Shown: positions 36,329 through 48,867, numbered from the stretch's first letter. The stretch: 64,000 nucleotides of DNA from Cichorium intybus (GCA_023525715.1 CM042013.1:80744494-80808493), one strand, 5' to 3'. A program made the numbers and translations. Notes: a model not told the origin generated them from the letters alone.

Positions 36329-38575
36329 TGTGACATCCGCCTAAAATGGATTCGGGTCAACCCAACCCAATTGGAAATTTAATAAACCCTACTCGAGCTT
36401 ACTTGACGCTAATAGGATCAAAACCCATACAATACGATATAAATTGACGTTAATAGCAATATAGCATAGTATAACGTTATAACTATAATCAAATTAAATT
36501 ATGATACCATATTAAAATCAAATCAAAGTATGATGCTCTAATTAAATTAAAAGAATCAAACTTGAATGCTATAATTAAACTTCAAATCAAAGTAGATTGT
36601 TATAATCAAATAATAACCTATTTTTTTTATAAAACTCTATTTTTATAAACTCTACATTAAATTTTATAAAATTTTTATATTAGTTAGTGTATTACATAGA
36701 GATGCTTGTGCTAGTGGGAAATTATGAAGACCACCAAAAGCCAAAAGTTATTCCCATGGTCTCCCACTCACACCTCCCATCATCTTTCCTTTCATTTTTC
36801 TCCCAACACATTATTCTTATCACCACTCAAACCCTCTCTATTCTTTCTCTCACTCTCAATCTCGAAATTCTTCCAAGAAATATCAATTTTCCAGCCAAGA
36901 ACAATCCCTCATACTCAAATCTCCATCCCTCTTGAAGCATTCATCAAGGTATGTTGTTAAAAGTTTCAAATTCATTAATGAAACAAATTAAATCCACCAA
37001 AATATCTAAAACTCATTTTATATATAAACCTGATTTTTCGTAGAATCCCATCAATAAAATAAGAAGTTCTGGAAATTTGCAGAAAATAAATTATTTTTAT
37101 TGAATTACTATAATTATTGCAATTAAATAGGGCAATAATTCACATAAAATACTTTTTGCAGTCAATAAATTCTGGGAAAATTTTAGAACAACCCATATAT
37201 TGAATAAAGTGGTTTTATAAAGTTTCATGTATTTATATTACTGTTTGATGCTTATTTTGTATTTTCTTTTTTTTAGATAAATAAATTGCAAAATATAGTT
37301 ATGTATGTTAAAAACTAGATTTTATATTTTTAGCACCTTATTAACATTTTAAAGACTCCATGACAAAATTTACAGATTTTTGTTAGAATGTTTGCTTATT
37401 GTTCCTAATTTAATGATTATTTAATGGTTTAAATTGATAATAAATAGCTACACAAAAATTATAAAACCTTATCAGAATATCATATATAACATTTTAATCA
37501 TAAATAAAAAGTCTAATGAATTTCTCTTAATATTTTCCTATTATTTGTGATTTTATTGATTAGTTAATAATGAAAAACATAAGAAATACTTCCCATAGTC
37601 CAAAATATCCATAATATTTACAGTAGGCGCAATATAATGTTAGAAAACTATGGTTAATTGTCCAGAATTTTTTGGAATCAGTTATTATTTCTCCCGAATT
37701 TGTTTGTGGTTTAATTATTAAAATACTAAATAAATAATAAATCCGTTAAGAAAAATATGAAAATTTTACAGTAATTACTATTTTATGAAATAATGATTTT
37801 CTGATAATTTCAGAATGTTTCATTACTGTTTAGTATTTAAAACTATTTTCCTAAATATCTAAGCATGTAAAAAATGCATTTTTAATGATTATTTCATATA
37901 AATAATTGTTTATAATATATAAAATCTGTAAATACTTATAATTTGACTAGTTATTATTTTAATAAGAAATTATTAAAATCTTGCCTAAAGTGAAAATATA
38001 AATTAATTAAGCAAAGTAATTAATTCAATTTAAAATTCATTTAACATATAAATACATTAATATTCAAAACAAAATTTGGATAATTGTTAATTCATCTAAT
38101 ATAAGAATATGTGTCTAATTATTTTTATTAATACTATATTCCCATTTATCGATTCCTAAGCCAAAACTATTAATTATATTAGGTTCTACGACATTTTGAC
38201 TCGAGCTGTCTATCGTACAAACACGCGCATTCCTTATTGGACTAATGTGAGTAATCTACCCCATATTTTATAATTTTCAATACTTTTGGGGTGTATCATG
38301 TGGTTTTAATATGTTCCAACTTCCTTTTATTATTTTTTTCCACTATTGAGACATTGTTGAGACATTTATATGTGAATCATTATTTGTATAATTATTGTTT
38401 GTTTACGCTACATGTACTTGTACTGCATTACCATTTTTAGTCTAATCTCCATGACTATGCCCGTATTCTTGAGGTACGTTATGGACAATGATAGTGCTAT
38501 TGGGTTGACCACCCCGCCTTGAGACGCTAAGGTGATTGATCGCACGTGGTTGAGTGTGTATGATGATTAGATGCT

Positions 38576-38665
<90 letters not shown>

Positions 38666-39103
38666 TATGTATATATAGGGTGAGGACTTATTGTTGTTGT
38701 TATCATTTGTTAATCAATTTTTGATTTATAAACCGTTATCTCAATAATAATTGCTTGTCGACTTCCAAAGAAAACAAGTTTCAAATTATAAATATTTCAA
38801 ACTCACAATTTTCTTTAATAAAACTAGATTACTCACCAACTCTCGTAGTTGACCTGTTTTTACCCATGATGCAGATTTGAAGAATGAAGTTGATGAAAAG
38901 TAGGGTGTACCTTAGAAACCCACAAGACTATTTAAATTTGATGTAATAAATTTTGTTGTATTTGGATTTGTATTTGTATGTTGTCGATTTTGTTTGCATA
39001 CTTAGTACTTAATTGAATCTAATCATATCATAACATAGTTGTCATGAGACTTTGAACAATATATCACGCCTTGATCGATTCCGCCAAGGATCGGGGTGTG
39101 ACA
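36329..39103 (+). repeat. Gypsy 3' LTR
   Basis: TGTGACATCC..GGTGTGACA, 2775 bp, close to 99 percent like the 5' LTR by eye. The CCGGT target duplication follows. Confidence 0.95.
38578..38677. repeat. (TA)n microsatellite in the gypsy 3' LTR
   Basis: About 80 bp of pure TA, then ACATATATATGTATATATA; shorter than the partner at 28923-29068. Confidence 0.95.
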
Positions 39104-39108
39104 CCGGT

Positions 39109-40287
39109 AAACATGATCCATGAAATCTTTCTCTGTAAAACAAGAGGATGTTTTAGAAAAACATCCTGCTGAAGATCTCCATGAAGAAAGTAGTCTTCAC
39201 ATTCATTTGGTACACCTTAAAGTTTATGATTGATGCATACAATAAGAACAGTCTAATAGCCTCCATTCTAGCCATTGGAGAAAACATCTCATCATAACTC
39301 AATCCTTCGAGTTGAGTGAAACCTTGAGCAACAAGTGTTGCTTTATTTCCAATATCAATCCATTCACATCCATCTTGTTGTGATACACTGAGCATGTTCC
39401 AACAAAGTTATTATCTTTTGGTCATCGAACAAGAGTTCAAACATTTTTTCTCTTAAACTCATGAAGTTTGCCTTTCTTGGCCTTAATCTAGTATGAATAC
39501 TTTAAAGGCTTATCGATATTCTTTGGCTCAAACAGAGACACGAAATTTAGAAGAAAACATAAGTTTCTTGTTACTTGATTTTGAGTACGAACACCAGATG
39601 AGAAATTTCCAATAACTTCAGACATTGGATGATTCTTTAAATTGCGAAAAGCTGGTGAATGAGGGGTGTCAGCATGAGCTGCCTCATTAGCGAGATGGTT
39701 CATCAGATCCAAAACATTCTAATCTATGGTCAACATTTATTTGAGCAATATTAGTATTGTCATGCACTGTAGGAGTGATTTTAGAAGATTCACCATGTGT
39801 TTCATTGTTTTCATGGTGTGATAGAGAGCGAATTATCAGAGGAAAAACTTCATCGGATGGAGACTCAGATAAGAAAGTAGATCTAGTAAGTTCATCAGGA
39901 ATGGAGGGATGATGATCTTTAGCGTGATTCAGGAAAGAAGTTTCATCAAACTTTACATATACTAATTATTTAATAAGCTTTCTGCTCAAGTTATAGACCT
40001 TAAAGGCCTTTGATATAGATGAATAACCGACAAAAATACTATCAATTTTAACTTCAAACATTGATAAGTGATCTCTCTGATTAAAAAATATAGCAAAAAA
40101 AACCTAAAACATGAAAATAAGACACATATGGCTTCCTTCCTTTCAGCACTTCATATGCTGTCTTTCCATGTCTCTTGAAAATAATCGACTGACTTTGAGT
40201 ATAACAAGCACTGTTAACAGGTTTAGCCCAAAATTAAAAAGAAAGAGCAACTTCAACAACCCTTGTACGACCAGATTCAATAAGAGT
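39109..40287 (-). pseudogene. RT N-terminal part and linker of SIRE relic 2
   Basis: On the minus strand NKATLVAQGFTQLEGLSYDEMFSPMARMEAIRLFLLYASIINFKVYQMNVKT (39153-39395) is Copia RT ahead of the fingers-palm region. It continues at 26674 once the gypsy element is removed. Upstream are the linker (39488-39712, SNHPMSEVIGNFSSGVRTQ) and the integrase C-terminal region with GKTAYEVLKGRKP-like pieces near 40100-40200. Frameshifts and stops are frequent. Confidence 0.78.
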
Positions 40288-41200
40288 TCAATTTCTTCTC
40301 TCAGCAACACCATTTAGTTTAGGGGTTTGAACCACTAAAAAGTTTTGAATAATACCCTTTTCATCACACAATAATCCTAGCATGATATTTCTAATCTCGG
40401 TACAATGATCAATTCTCAACTGGTTTACTTTGAGATAACGTAGGACTTCAGAGTTTTTGAAAAATGAGAAAATTTCTTTAGTAGCATCACTCTTGTTTAT
40501 AAAAAACATCACCGAAGTAAATCTTGAAAATTCACCTACAATAACAAGAGAGTATTTGTTACCACCAAGACTTTGAATTGGGACAGGACCAAAAAGATCA
40601 ATATGAAGCATACTAAGAGGACAGTTAATCAAAGAACATTTCTTTGACTTGAAATATGACTTTGTTTGCTTCCCCTTTTCATATAATGCACAAAGCTTAT
40701 CTTTTAAAAATTTCATCATGGGAATACCTCTCACAAGCTGATGATTTGACAACGTAGCAATAAACTTGAAATTTAAATGAGATAACTGCTTATGCCATAA
40801 ACAGTAAACCTAAGACTGAGTTCAAGAGAAGAAACATTGTTTCATGCTGCTATCTGTTGAAATCATGTCAAAGATATAAATATCCTAACATCTTTTTGCT
40901 GTCAAAACAAATTTCTTGTCAAAGTCAACAATATTTCCTTCTTTCTTGTTGTAATAAACCTCAAAATTAGCATCACAAAGTTCATCGATAAAGATAAATT
41001 TATTCTTTAATCCTTTTACGTATGAGACTTTTGAAAATCTCACTAATTTACAATTAAGAGTACCATGCCCTTTGGTGTGACCTTTCCATTGCCACCAAAA
41101 GTAACTATAGGACCATCGTCCTTAACATAGTATCCAATCAATGATTTGGATATAGTCATATGCCTAGAACATCCACAGTCGATATACCAAATGTGCTCAT
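40288..41200 (-). pseudogene. Integrase and protease remnants of SIRE relic 2
   Basis: The frame 40288-40752 covers pre-integrase (SNHQLVRGIPMMKF), a zinc motif damaged at its first Cys (CALYEKGKQTKSYFKSK), and the core with LHIDLFGPVPIQS (first Asp). The second Asp lies in a degraded VNQLRIDHCTEI segment, and the Glu in TPKLNGVAERRN. Protease appears at about 41160-41200 as WYIDCGCSRHMT on the minus strand, with DSG changed to DCG. Inactive. Confidence 0.78.
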
Positions 41201-41894
41201 GACCCTACAATAACATTCAAAAGAGATTAAATTCCTTTTTAAACCATTTGGAGATGGGTTTGACAATAAATGACCTAGTAGAAGAAAAAACATCATAACA
41301 TTCAGATGGAAGACAATTTAACGAGTTTGTTTATCTCATCCATCTACTACACCTTTTTAAGAAGTTGTCGTGTCTTTTTAATCCTTCATTGAAAGTAAAG
41401 TCTATAGACTCATGAGATGGATCACGACATCTGTATCATTTTTTTATTCCAATTTTTATCCTTTTGATTTCTAAAAATGATTTATAAGATACATATAATT
41501 GATATGTCCTTGGTTTCCAAACTTTAGTGGCTTTAGTTTGTTTGTGCTGAGAAAATGTTTTTGGAAGTTTTAAAGTGCTACAAGTATGGTCATCAAAGTG
41601 AGATTGAGTTTTAGTGGTCTTGGTGTCATAGTCTGCTGATGAAGAGATTTAGTAAAGTGTCAAAATCAGAGCTCATCGAGCTAGGGACACTATCGGGAAA
41701 ATCAATCAATATGTTAGTGACAATGTGAAACTCGCAATTTGATATTGGAAACATGACTTGATTTTTGATGCTGGTATTGACATACTCTTCATTTAGACTT
41801 TTCTTAGATGGATCAATAACAATAATGAATTATTAAGCTTGTTCTTCCATCAAAATTAGTTTCATAATGCTTGCAAATCAAGTCTTGATTTTTT
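41201..41894 (-). pseudogene. Gag remnant of SIRE relic 2
   Basis: Only weak traces remain on the minus strand, such as basic stretches near 41440-41530 and a FPISNCEFHIVTNILID-like segment near 41690-41750. The position between protease and the T-family LTR suggests gag, but no zinc knuckle could be read. Low certainty. Confidence 0.4.
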
Positions 41895-42647
41895 TGTTGG
41901 GTTAGTTGTCTAAGCCATGACTAATAATTAGTATTTATCTAATTAATAGTAGCAAAGTCCATTTGGGTTGCCCTCATAGCTGGAGGTTTGGTAGAAAGTC
42001 CAAGAGAGAGAAAGATTGATTTATTATATGATTAATAAATCAGTAGAAATAAAATAATTAGTTTATTAATATATTATAGTGATAATATATTAATTAGAAA
42101 TTATATTAATTAATTAGAAATTAATCTGGAATTAATTTGGTGATTAATTTAATTAATTAAAGGTGTAGGGGCTAAATTGTAATTATTCAATAGTTGAGTA
42201 AGTGACAATTATAGCAGTAGTAGTAACCAGCGAAATTAAGGAATGGATAATCATTAATTTAGAAAATAATAATAGAGGATAAATAGGTTTAATTCAAATG
42301 ATAAAGGTTGAATTAAAATGTTTATTTCTAAAGGCTTATCTGGTTATCTGTTGGATGCTATAAATAGGGACCCTGGGGAACCCTTTTTCTGTGCCATATA
42401 TACCCTGTCTCTCTGGAATTTTCGTGACCTATTCCTGCTCCATGGGTGTGACTTCATTTGAGGCAAGGAATTTTCGTTGCTTAGCTTTCAAGATTAAACT
42501 AAAGGTTAGTTTTCAGATTTATTTCTTTTAGTAATTTTTTGTTGGCCTTTAGGAAATTATTATATGTTCAAAGTTAGAAAACATAGATCCAATTTAGGTT
42601 GCATGTGAACTTAGGATTAAAGTTTATTGATTGAATAAAACCTTTCA
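41895..42647 (+). repeat. T-family LTR A
   Basis: Begins TGTTGGGTTAG and ends AACCTTTCA. TATAAATA box at 42359-42366. Length 753 bp. Diverged from LTR B by substitutions and small indels across its length. Confidence 0.88.
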
Positions 42648-42648
42648 A

Positions 42649-42660
42649 TGGTATCAGAGT
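42649..42660 (+). other. Primer-binding site of T body 1
   Basis: TGGTATCAGAGT, an initiator tRNA-Met type site with its last base altered from C to T. Confidence 0.85.
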
Positions 42661-43416
42661 TATTTTGTTGTTTTCTAATTGAATTGCTATAATTGTTTTT
42701 CCTAATTTTTAGGGTTTATAGAATCTAAACCCTAATATTTGGCCATTTCGATTTTAGGGATTAGGGTTTTAGAAATCCTAACCCCTCCCCCTTAATTTGC
42801 GATTTTGGGCTATAGGGTTTTAGAAGGTTTTCTATTTTTGGTAACTGTGATTATTTAATAATTGGATAACCTTAAACCCATTATTTGCTATTTTCGAAAT
42901 TTAGGGGTTTGAGATAGATTTAAATTAATTTGATTAATTTGTGATACCTATCTAATTTAATTATTTAATTAATTGTTTAATTAAAAGATTTAAATTAAAT
43001 CATTTAAGTGTTTAAATTTAATTTTAAAATTAATAGTTAATTTCGAAAAAAAATTAAAAGATTAAACCATTAATATTTTAAAAGTTTAAAATACATCTTA
43101 TATATATATTATAATTAAAAGTTAATATTATATGTATAAGATAATTGGTTAGTCAAATTAATAGTAGGCCTCATTCACGAAGCTGATCTATAAGGAGGGT
43201 ATAAGGAAATTGCCTATAAAATGGTTGTTGAATGGGTGTCCACTCTCACCCATCGCTCTCTTGATCAGTGGAGGGTCGTTAGCCAAACGGGTTTGATAGG
43301 ACCGCTTAATCTCATTAAAAGTATAATGTTATTAATCAAAGTACTAGAACAATTTTATAAAATCTCAATCTAGTTACTTTAGGAAAAATGTGAAAAGATG
43401 CTAACCCATGAAATTG
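42661..43416 (+). other. First part of T body 1 leader
   Basis: AT-rich non-coding sequence. Includes AGGGTTT-type runs near 42711-42830 and no reading frame. Confidence 0.65.
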
Positions 43417-43641
43417 CACATTGCACTTTATGAGACATTAGTGGAGTGTGTGTGGTTTACCGGCACACTAATAGGGGCTCATAAAGAGTTGCAATGTGTA
43501 TCTCAATCTTATCATTGTTGATGGAGCGTGTGTGGTTTACCGACACATCAATTAGAGATGATAATTGATTTTGAGGTTACCAAGCTAATTTTCATGGTTA
43601 TTCACATCTAGTTTGTGATCCTCGGCATCCCAGTCACAAAC
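43417..43641 (+). promoter_or_regulatory. Structured RNA leader of T body 1 (three hairpins)
   Basis: Hairpin 1 (43417-43498): arms CACATTGCA, CTTTATGAG and ATTAGTG pair with CACTAAT, CTCATAAAG and TGCAATGTG around a 22-nt loop. Hairpin 2 (43502-43575): CTCAA, TTATCAT and TTGATG pair with CATCAA, ATGATAA and TTGAG around the same type of loop. Both loops contain GTGTGTGGTTTACCG. Hairpin 3 (43611-43641): GTTTGTGA pairs with TCACAAAC. Gag starts at 43899. Confidence 0.75.
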
Positions 43642-43898
43642 AGTAGAGCATATCCGAGATTAAACATGCTATTGAACAGTTCAATAAATCTCAAAGATAT
43701 AGGAATTTCACTTAATATGATTATCTTCCACGGTGGAATTGGTGAATCGTCATTCACCTACCTTTATAAAATTTACAATTAGATTACGGCATCCCTCTTA
43801 TAAGTTATGAATTATATAGTTGAGTCCTAGCATTATTATTATTCTTGGGTTAATATTAAGGAATTTTATATCTAATTAAGAACTACCTTCTTTTATAG

Positions 43899-44690
43899 AT
43901 GTCTTCCGCTGATAACTCCGCTCCCCAATCCGCACCCCACTCCAACAACAGTAACGTCACTTCAATCCTCTCACTATGTTCCAAAGTGACATTAGATGGC
44001 ACGATCTACAATGATTGGATGAGGAACATAAAGATGGCTCTAAGGTTTGAGAACAAAGAGTATGTTCTTGACACCGAATTGCAAAGATTCTACGAGGACT
44101 ACTAGCCTTATGAGATGCACAAGGACCTTGCGGAAAAGTTCCGCAAGCGAGCGCATGTCGAGAAGTGTGAAGTAGTCCGAGCCCTCATGACAGGCAGACT
44201 GAAAGACGGAGAGTCTGTTTGCACTCACGTGTAAAGGATGCAAGGTTATGTGGAAAGACTGCAGAAGCTGGGTATGCAAGTCGATGAGGAGTTGGCCATT
44301 GACATGGTGCTTAACTCCTTACTGATTTCTTATGACCAGTTCATACTGGCGTATCATTTGAACAACACTCAGACCTCTTTGGCTGAGTTGCATAATATGC
44401 TGCAGACCGCAGAGACGGGTTGAAGGTTAATAGTGTACCTTTAGTGAACCCTCCCATCTTGGCAATTGGTCAAGGCAAAGGAAAGGAAAGGAAGGGCCCT
44501 CCCAAGCAGAATTGGAGGGAAAAGGTTCATGTCGGGTCATTTAGTAATGGCCCGAGACCCAAGTCTTCCGGCATTGTTGATGTCTCGAACCCCCAAAGAT
44601 GCTGACTGCTTCTATTGCAAAGAGAAGGGTCATTGGAAGAGGAGCTTCCCGAAATACTTGCAGGACATCAAGGATGGCAAAGTAAAGCCA
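43899..44690 (+). pseudogene. Gag of T body 1
   Basis: MSSADNSAPQSAPHSNNSNVTSILSLCSKVTLDGTIYNDWMRNIKMALRFENKEYVLDTEL opens the frame. A deletion of roughly 40 codons follows DTEL compared with body 2. TAG at 44102 replaces a Trp codon and TAA near 44233 a Gln codon. The core QGYVERLQKLGMQVDEELAIDMVLNSL and the zinc knuckle CFYCKEKGHWKRSFPKY, with its last Cys replaced by Phe, are read in successive frames. Confidence 0.85.
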
Positions 44691-46180
44691 TCGTCAGCAG
44701 ATATATACACTATCTCTAAAAACTTATCATCTTCCTGTTCTTTGGTCCTTGATATAGGATATGGTTTTCACATTTGTTTTGATTTACAGCGCCTAGAGGA
44801 AAGTAGGGAGGTGGAGCACGGGGGAATAAACTTAATCATGGGAAATAGGAGATCGTCACCTGTTACCAAGATCGAAGTTTATAACTTAGTGCTTAGTAGT
44901 GATGTTAGATTAGATTTATTAAATTTTTGCTATTCGCTAGATATGGCAAGAAACATCATTTAATTTCATGCATTGTTCAGACAAGGTTTTCAATATTCTT
45001 TTAATAATTTGAATGGTTCAATTTCTGTTTATAAGAATGGTACTTTTATTTTTGAAGCTTTACCTTGTGATGTATCGCATATTGATTCTTCTAGTAGTGT
45101 AGAAAAGGCATGCTTGTGGAATTGTCGTCTTGGGCACATCAACAAGAAATGCATCATCCAACTCCAAAAGGATGGAGTGTTAGAATCATTCGATCTCAAG
45201 TCGGATGATGTATGCGAATCTTGTCTGTTGGCCAAGATGACAAAGTCACCTTTCAAAGGGTCTTTTGAAAGAGGTGAAGGTCTGCTAGATATCACACACA
45301 CAGATGTGTGTGGACCCTTCAGATCTACCACAAGGGATGCCACTCGATTCTACATGACCTTTACTAACGATTATAGCAGATATGGTTATATATACTTAAT
45401 CAAGCATAAGTCTGATACCTTTGTAAAGTTCAAAGAGTTTAAAAATGAAGATGAGAATCAATTGGGCTGGAAGATAAAGATGCTTAGATCCGATAGAGGC
45501 GGTGAGTATCTTAGTACCGAGTTCCTTGACTATATTAAGGAATGCGGAATATTTTCACAGTTGACACCTCCCAGAACACCACAGTTGAACGGTGTTGCTG
45601 AAAGGCATAACCGAACCCTGTTAGACATGGTTCATTCCATGATGAGTCGAGCTTCTCTTCCCATCCACTTCTGGGGGTATGCCTTAGAGACTGTCGCCCA
45701 CATCCTCAATCTTGTCCCAACTAAAAATGTTGCCAAAACACCTCATGAGATGTGGACGGGAAAGTTCCCTCGTTAGCACATATCAAAGGCTGGGGTTGTG
45801 AAACTTTCATGAGACGAGAGACTCACGACAAACTCGCAGAAAGAAGTGAGAGGTGTATATTCATTGGATACCCCAAACAGTCTTTTGGATACTTATTCTA
45901 CAGACCAAGTGAGGACGTGGTCGTTGTAGCTAGACGAGGAGTCTTTTGAGAGAGAGAGAGAGAGGTCATATTCAAAGAGGACAGTGGGAGTACCATTGAT
46001 CTTGAATAAATTCAAGAGTCATCTAATGACACAACCTTAGGAGAAACTAGCACCCAACAAGAGAAAGGAGTTCTTGTTGGTCCGACAGATATATCATTAC
46101 CTCTTAGGCGCTCTGGTAGAGTTATCATGCCACCCGAGTTTTATGGTTTCCGATAACTACGGATGGTGACATATTTGTCA
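44691..46180 (+). pseudogene. Protease-integrase of T body 1
   Basis: Protease LVLDIGYGFHICFDLQ lies near 44740, with the catalytic DTG changed to DIG. Pre-integrase LWNCRLGHINKKCIIQLQ and the zinc motif CESCLLAKMTKSPFKG lie in the 44973-45776 frame. The core has THTDVCGPFRS, LRSDRGGEYLS and TPQLNGVAERHNRTLLDMV, so the catalytic triad is retained. A frameshift near 45765 moves the C-terminal GWGCETFMRRETHDKLAERSERCIFIGYPKQSFGY to the 45752-45949 frame; a TGA follows at about 45947. Confidence 0.85.
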
Positions 46181-46200
46181 GTGATAGGACACTGATAAAT

Positions 46201-47641
46201 TTGGATGAGCCAGCTGACTACAAGAAAGCAGTGGCGGGCCCTGAGTCTGCCAAGTGGAAAGAGGCTATGGATAGCGAGATTAAGTCCATGTATGACAATC
46301 AAGTTTGGAACTTGGTTGACAATGTACCAGGTCGAAAGACAGTTGGGTGCAAGTGGATCTTCAAGAAGAAGACCGACATGGATGGAAAGGTGCACACCTT
46401 TAAGGCTCGACTGGTTGCGAAGGGTTTCACTCAAACCCTGGGGGTTGACTATGATGTGACCTTCTCACCAGTGGCCAAGATTAACTCCATTAGGATAATG
46501 CTTGCCATAGCTGCATTTCATGACTATGAAATTTGGCAGATGGATGTCAAAGCCGCTTTCCTTAATGGGAAGTTGGCTGAGGATGTTTACATGAATCAGC
46601 CAGAGGTTTTTGTAGACACAAAGCATCCTAATAAGGTGTGTAAGCTTGAGAAATCAATCTATGGATTGAAACAAGCTTATCGCAGCTGGAATCTCTACTT
46701 CCATGAGAAAGTCAAAGAGTTTGGTTTCTCTAGGAGCGAAGATGAGTCCTGCGTGTATGTTAAAGCTAGTGGGAGTATAGTCACTTTTGTGGTGCTGTAT
46801 GTTGACATACTGCTCATGGTAAACGACATTCCAACCTTGCAAGATGTCAAGTCTTGGCTTAGGAAGTGTTTCGCCATGAAAGACCTAGAGAAGCTGCCTA
46901 TATTCTTGGGATAAGAATATTGAAAGATAGGAAGAAGAGATTAATAGGACTTAGTCAAAGTACATCTTGGATAAGGTACTATAGAGATTTAGTATGGAAA
47001 ATTCCAAGAATGGATAGATGCCTATCCCGAGCAATGCAAAGTTGAGTAAGACTCAAAGCCCGAGTACATATGAGGAGATAGCCGACATTAGTCGGGTACC
47101 TTACGCTTCTGCGGTAGGGTCGATCATGTACACTATGACATGTACTCATCCCGACGTGTCCTTTGCTTTAAGCATGGTCAGTCGTTACCAGGGGAACCTT
47201 GTTAGAGAGCATTGGATAACTGTTAAGAATATACTCAAGTATCTACGAAGGAAAAAGTACATGGTGTTAGTCCTTGGTGGCAGTGATACTTTGAGAGTTA
47301 GTGGGTACACAGACGCCAGCTTCCAGACAGATAGAGACAACGGTCGGTCTTAGTCGGGCTGAGTATTTCTTTTGAATGGAGGAGTGGTTACTTGGAAGAG
47401 TTCCAAGCAAGAGACGGTGGCTGATTCTACGTGCGAATCAGAGTACATAGCAGCGAGTGAAGCGTCAAAGGAAGCGGCTTGGCTGAAGAACTTTATTGGT
47501 GACGTTGGAGTAGTCCCGAGTATTCAGGAGCCTATGGAACTTTTCTGCGATAACGAAGGAGCGGTTAGGAGCATTGGATTGCGAGATAATATTAGTTTTT
47601 GTGTAATTAGAAAGGTTTTTTTGAAACTTGTAACAACGTAA
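46201..47641 (+). pseudogene. RT-RNase H of T body 1
   Basis: The 46201-46914 frame has DNQVWNLVDNVPGRKTVGCKWIFKKKTD, KARLVAKGFTQTLGVDYDVTFSPVAKINSIR, MDVKAAFLNGKLAEDVYMNQP and a YVDILLM that lacks one Asp of YVDD (three bases missing). RNase H pieces at 47018-47641 have GYTDASFQTDRDNGRS, an immediate stop, and ADSTCESEYIAASEASKEAAWLKNF. After CDNEGAV the frame jumps to RSIGLRDNISF, so about 50-60 codons of the RNase H end are deleted. Several stops. Confidence 0.85.
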
Positions 47642-47695
47642 ATGTAATTGACTTTGGTGATTTAATAATAGAGATTTATTGATAAGTATTGTTTA

Positions 47696-47798
47696 TGTTG
47701 GATTAGGTGTCTAAGCCATGACTTATAAATTCTATTTATCTTATTAATTGAAGCAAAGTCCATTTGGGTTGCACTCATAGCAGGATTGGTGTAGAGTT
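47696..47798 (+). repeat. T-family LTR B, left piece
   Basis: Starts TGTTGGATTAGGTGTC and ends GTGTAGAGTT at the young SIRE insertion. It continues at 58602 after the second GAGTT. Confidence 0.9.
47794..47798. repeat. Left TSD (gagtt) of the young SIRE element
   Basis: GAGTT is repeated at 58597-58601 immediately after the 3' LTR. Confidence 0.95.
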
Positions 47799-48029
47799 TG
47801 TTGAATAAAGTTTTTTATGTTTTTATGTGACCATCACTGAAATAAGTCGAAATGTTTTATTAACAGTTTATTTCAGGTTGCGTAAAATCGAGTTCAACCA
47901 AACCGGAGAAAATGACGCTATGTACCAAAGAGCAAAAATGTCACCCAGCGACAGCAATCGCGTCCCAACAGCTCATGTGTCGCAAAATGAAGAAAATCAA
48001 AACAAAAGAAGAAAAAGGCTGGAACAGTG

Positions 48030-48420
48030 CAGATCGCGACCCGATCCAACCCAGATCGCGACCCGATCTAAGTGACAAACAAATGACGCTTTGCCGACCA
48101 AGGATCGCGAGCCTATGGCAACCCGACGAGATCGCGACCCTACCTTCCACCCATCGCGACCCGACCAGGATCACGACCCGATCATCTATACATCGCGACC
48201 CGATCTCAGCGACCAACTCCACCGAGTCGGGTAGTGGCCAGCACAAAAGCAGGGAACCACTTGAGATCGCGACCCGATCTTTATCCCATCGCGACCCGAT
48301 CTCAGCGACCAACTCCACCGAGTCGGGTAGTGGCCAGCACAAAAGCGGGAACCACTCGAGATCGCGACCCGATCCCATAAAGATCGCGACCCGATCTCCG
48401 CTGGAACAGACTATAAATAG
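48030..48420 (+). promoter_or_regulatory. ATCGCGACCCGATC array and TATA box
   Basis: About ten copies of ATCGCGACCCGATC or close variants occur within 380 bp, including a 96-bp tandem unit (GAGTCGGG landmarks at 48224 and 48320). TATAAATAG follows in the context ACTATAAATAGATGC. The 3' LTR has the same array at about 57442-57785 and TATA at 57799-57806. Candidate enhancer or methylation-prone array; function not known. Confidence 0.65.
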
Positions 48421-48867
48421 ATGCTTCATCTTGCTGAATTCTACACACAACACTACATACTCTTATTATCCTCAAAGCATATCCACGACCAGAATCCTCA
48501 AAATTTTGATATTTCTGCATTTGGCAACGAGGATCAAACCGCAAAACCGCAAGAATCAAAACCTCCACCCGACACCAAACTTCAAACCTCCAAACAACCC
48601 TTACCCGACACCAAACTCCAAACCTCTAAACAACCTCTACCCGACACCAAAAATCACCAAAACCTCATCTTACCGTGAAGAACAAGAAATCGACATATCA
48701 AGAAAAACGCTATCTTCCGCAACTATCGATAAGTTCCTTTAAAATTATATGTGTCGTTATTGATTTATTTAAACTGTAATAAATCAACTGTACCAAACTT
48801 CCAATACACCTGAATTGAACCGTGACAACGAAAACATATGTGGACTGTATTTAACCGAGACATCTAA

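Noticed and set aside
48030..48405. CRISPR-like array of short repeats
   Set aside because: Repeats are degenerate with irregular spacing, lie in an LTR promoter and the genome is a plant.
47941..48453. 170-codon minus-strand frame in the SIRE 5' LTR, and its twin at 57331-57840
   Set aside because: It lies over the CG-rich repeat array, is antisense to the element and shows repeated DNA-driven peptides. The plus-strand frame there (47912-48742) is equally a repeat artefact.
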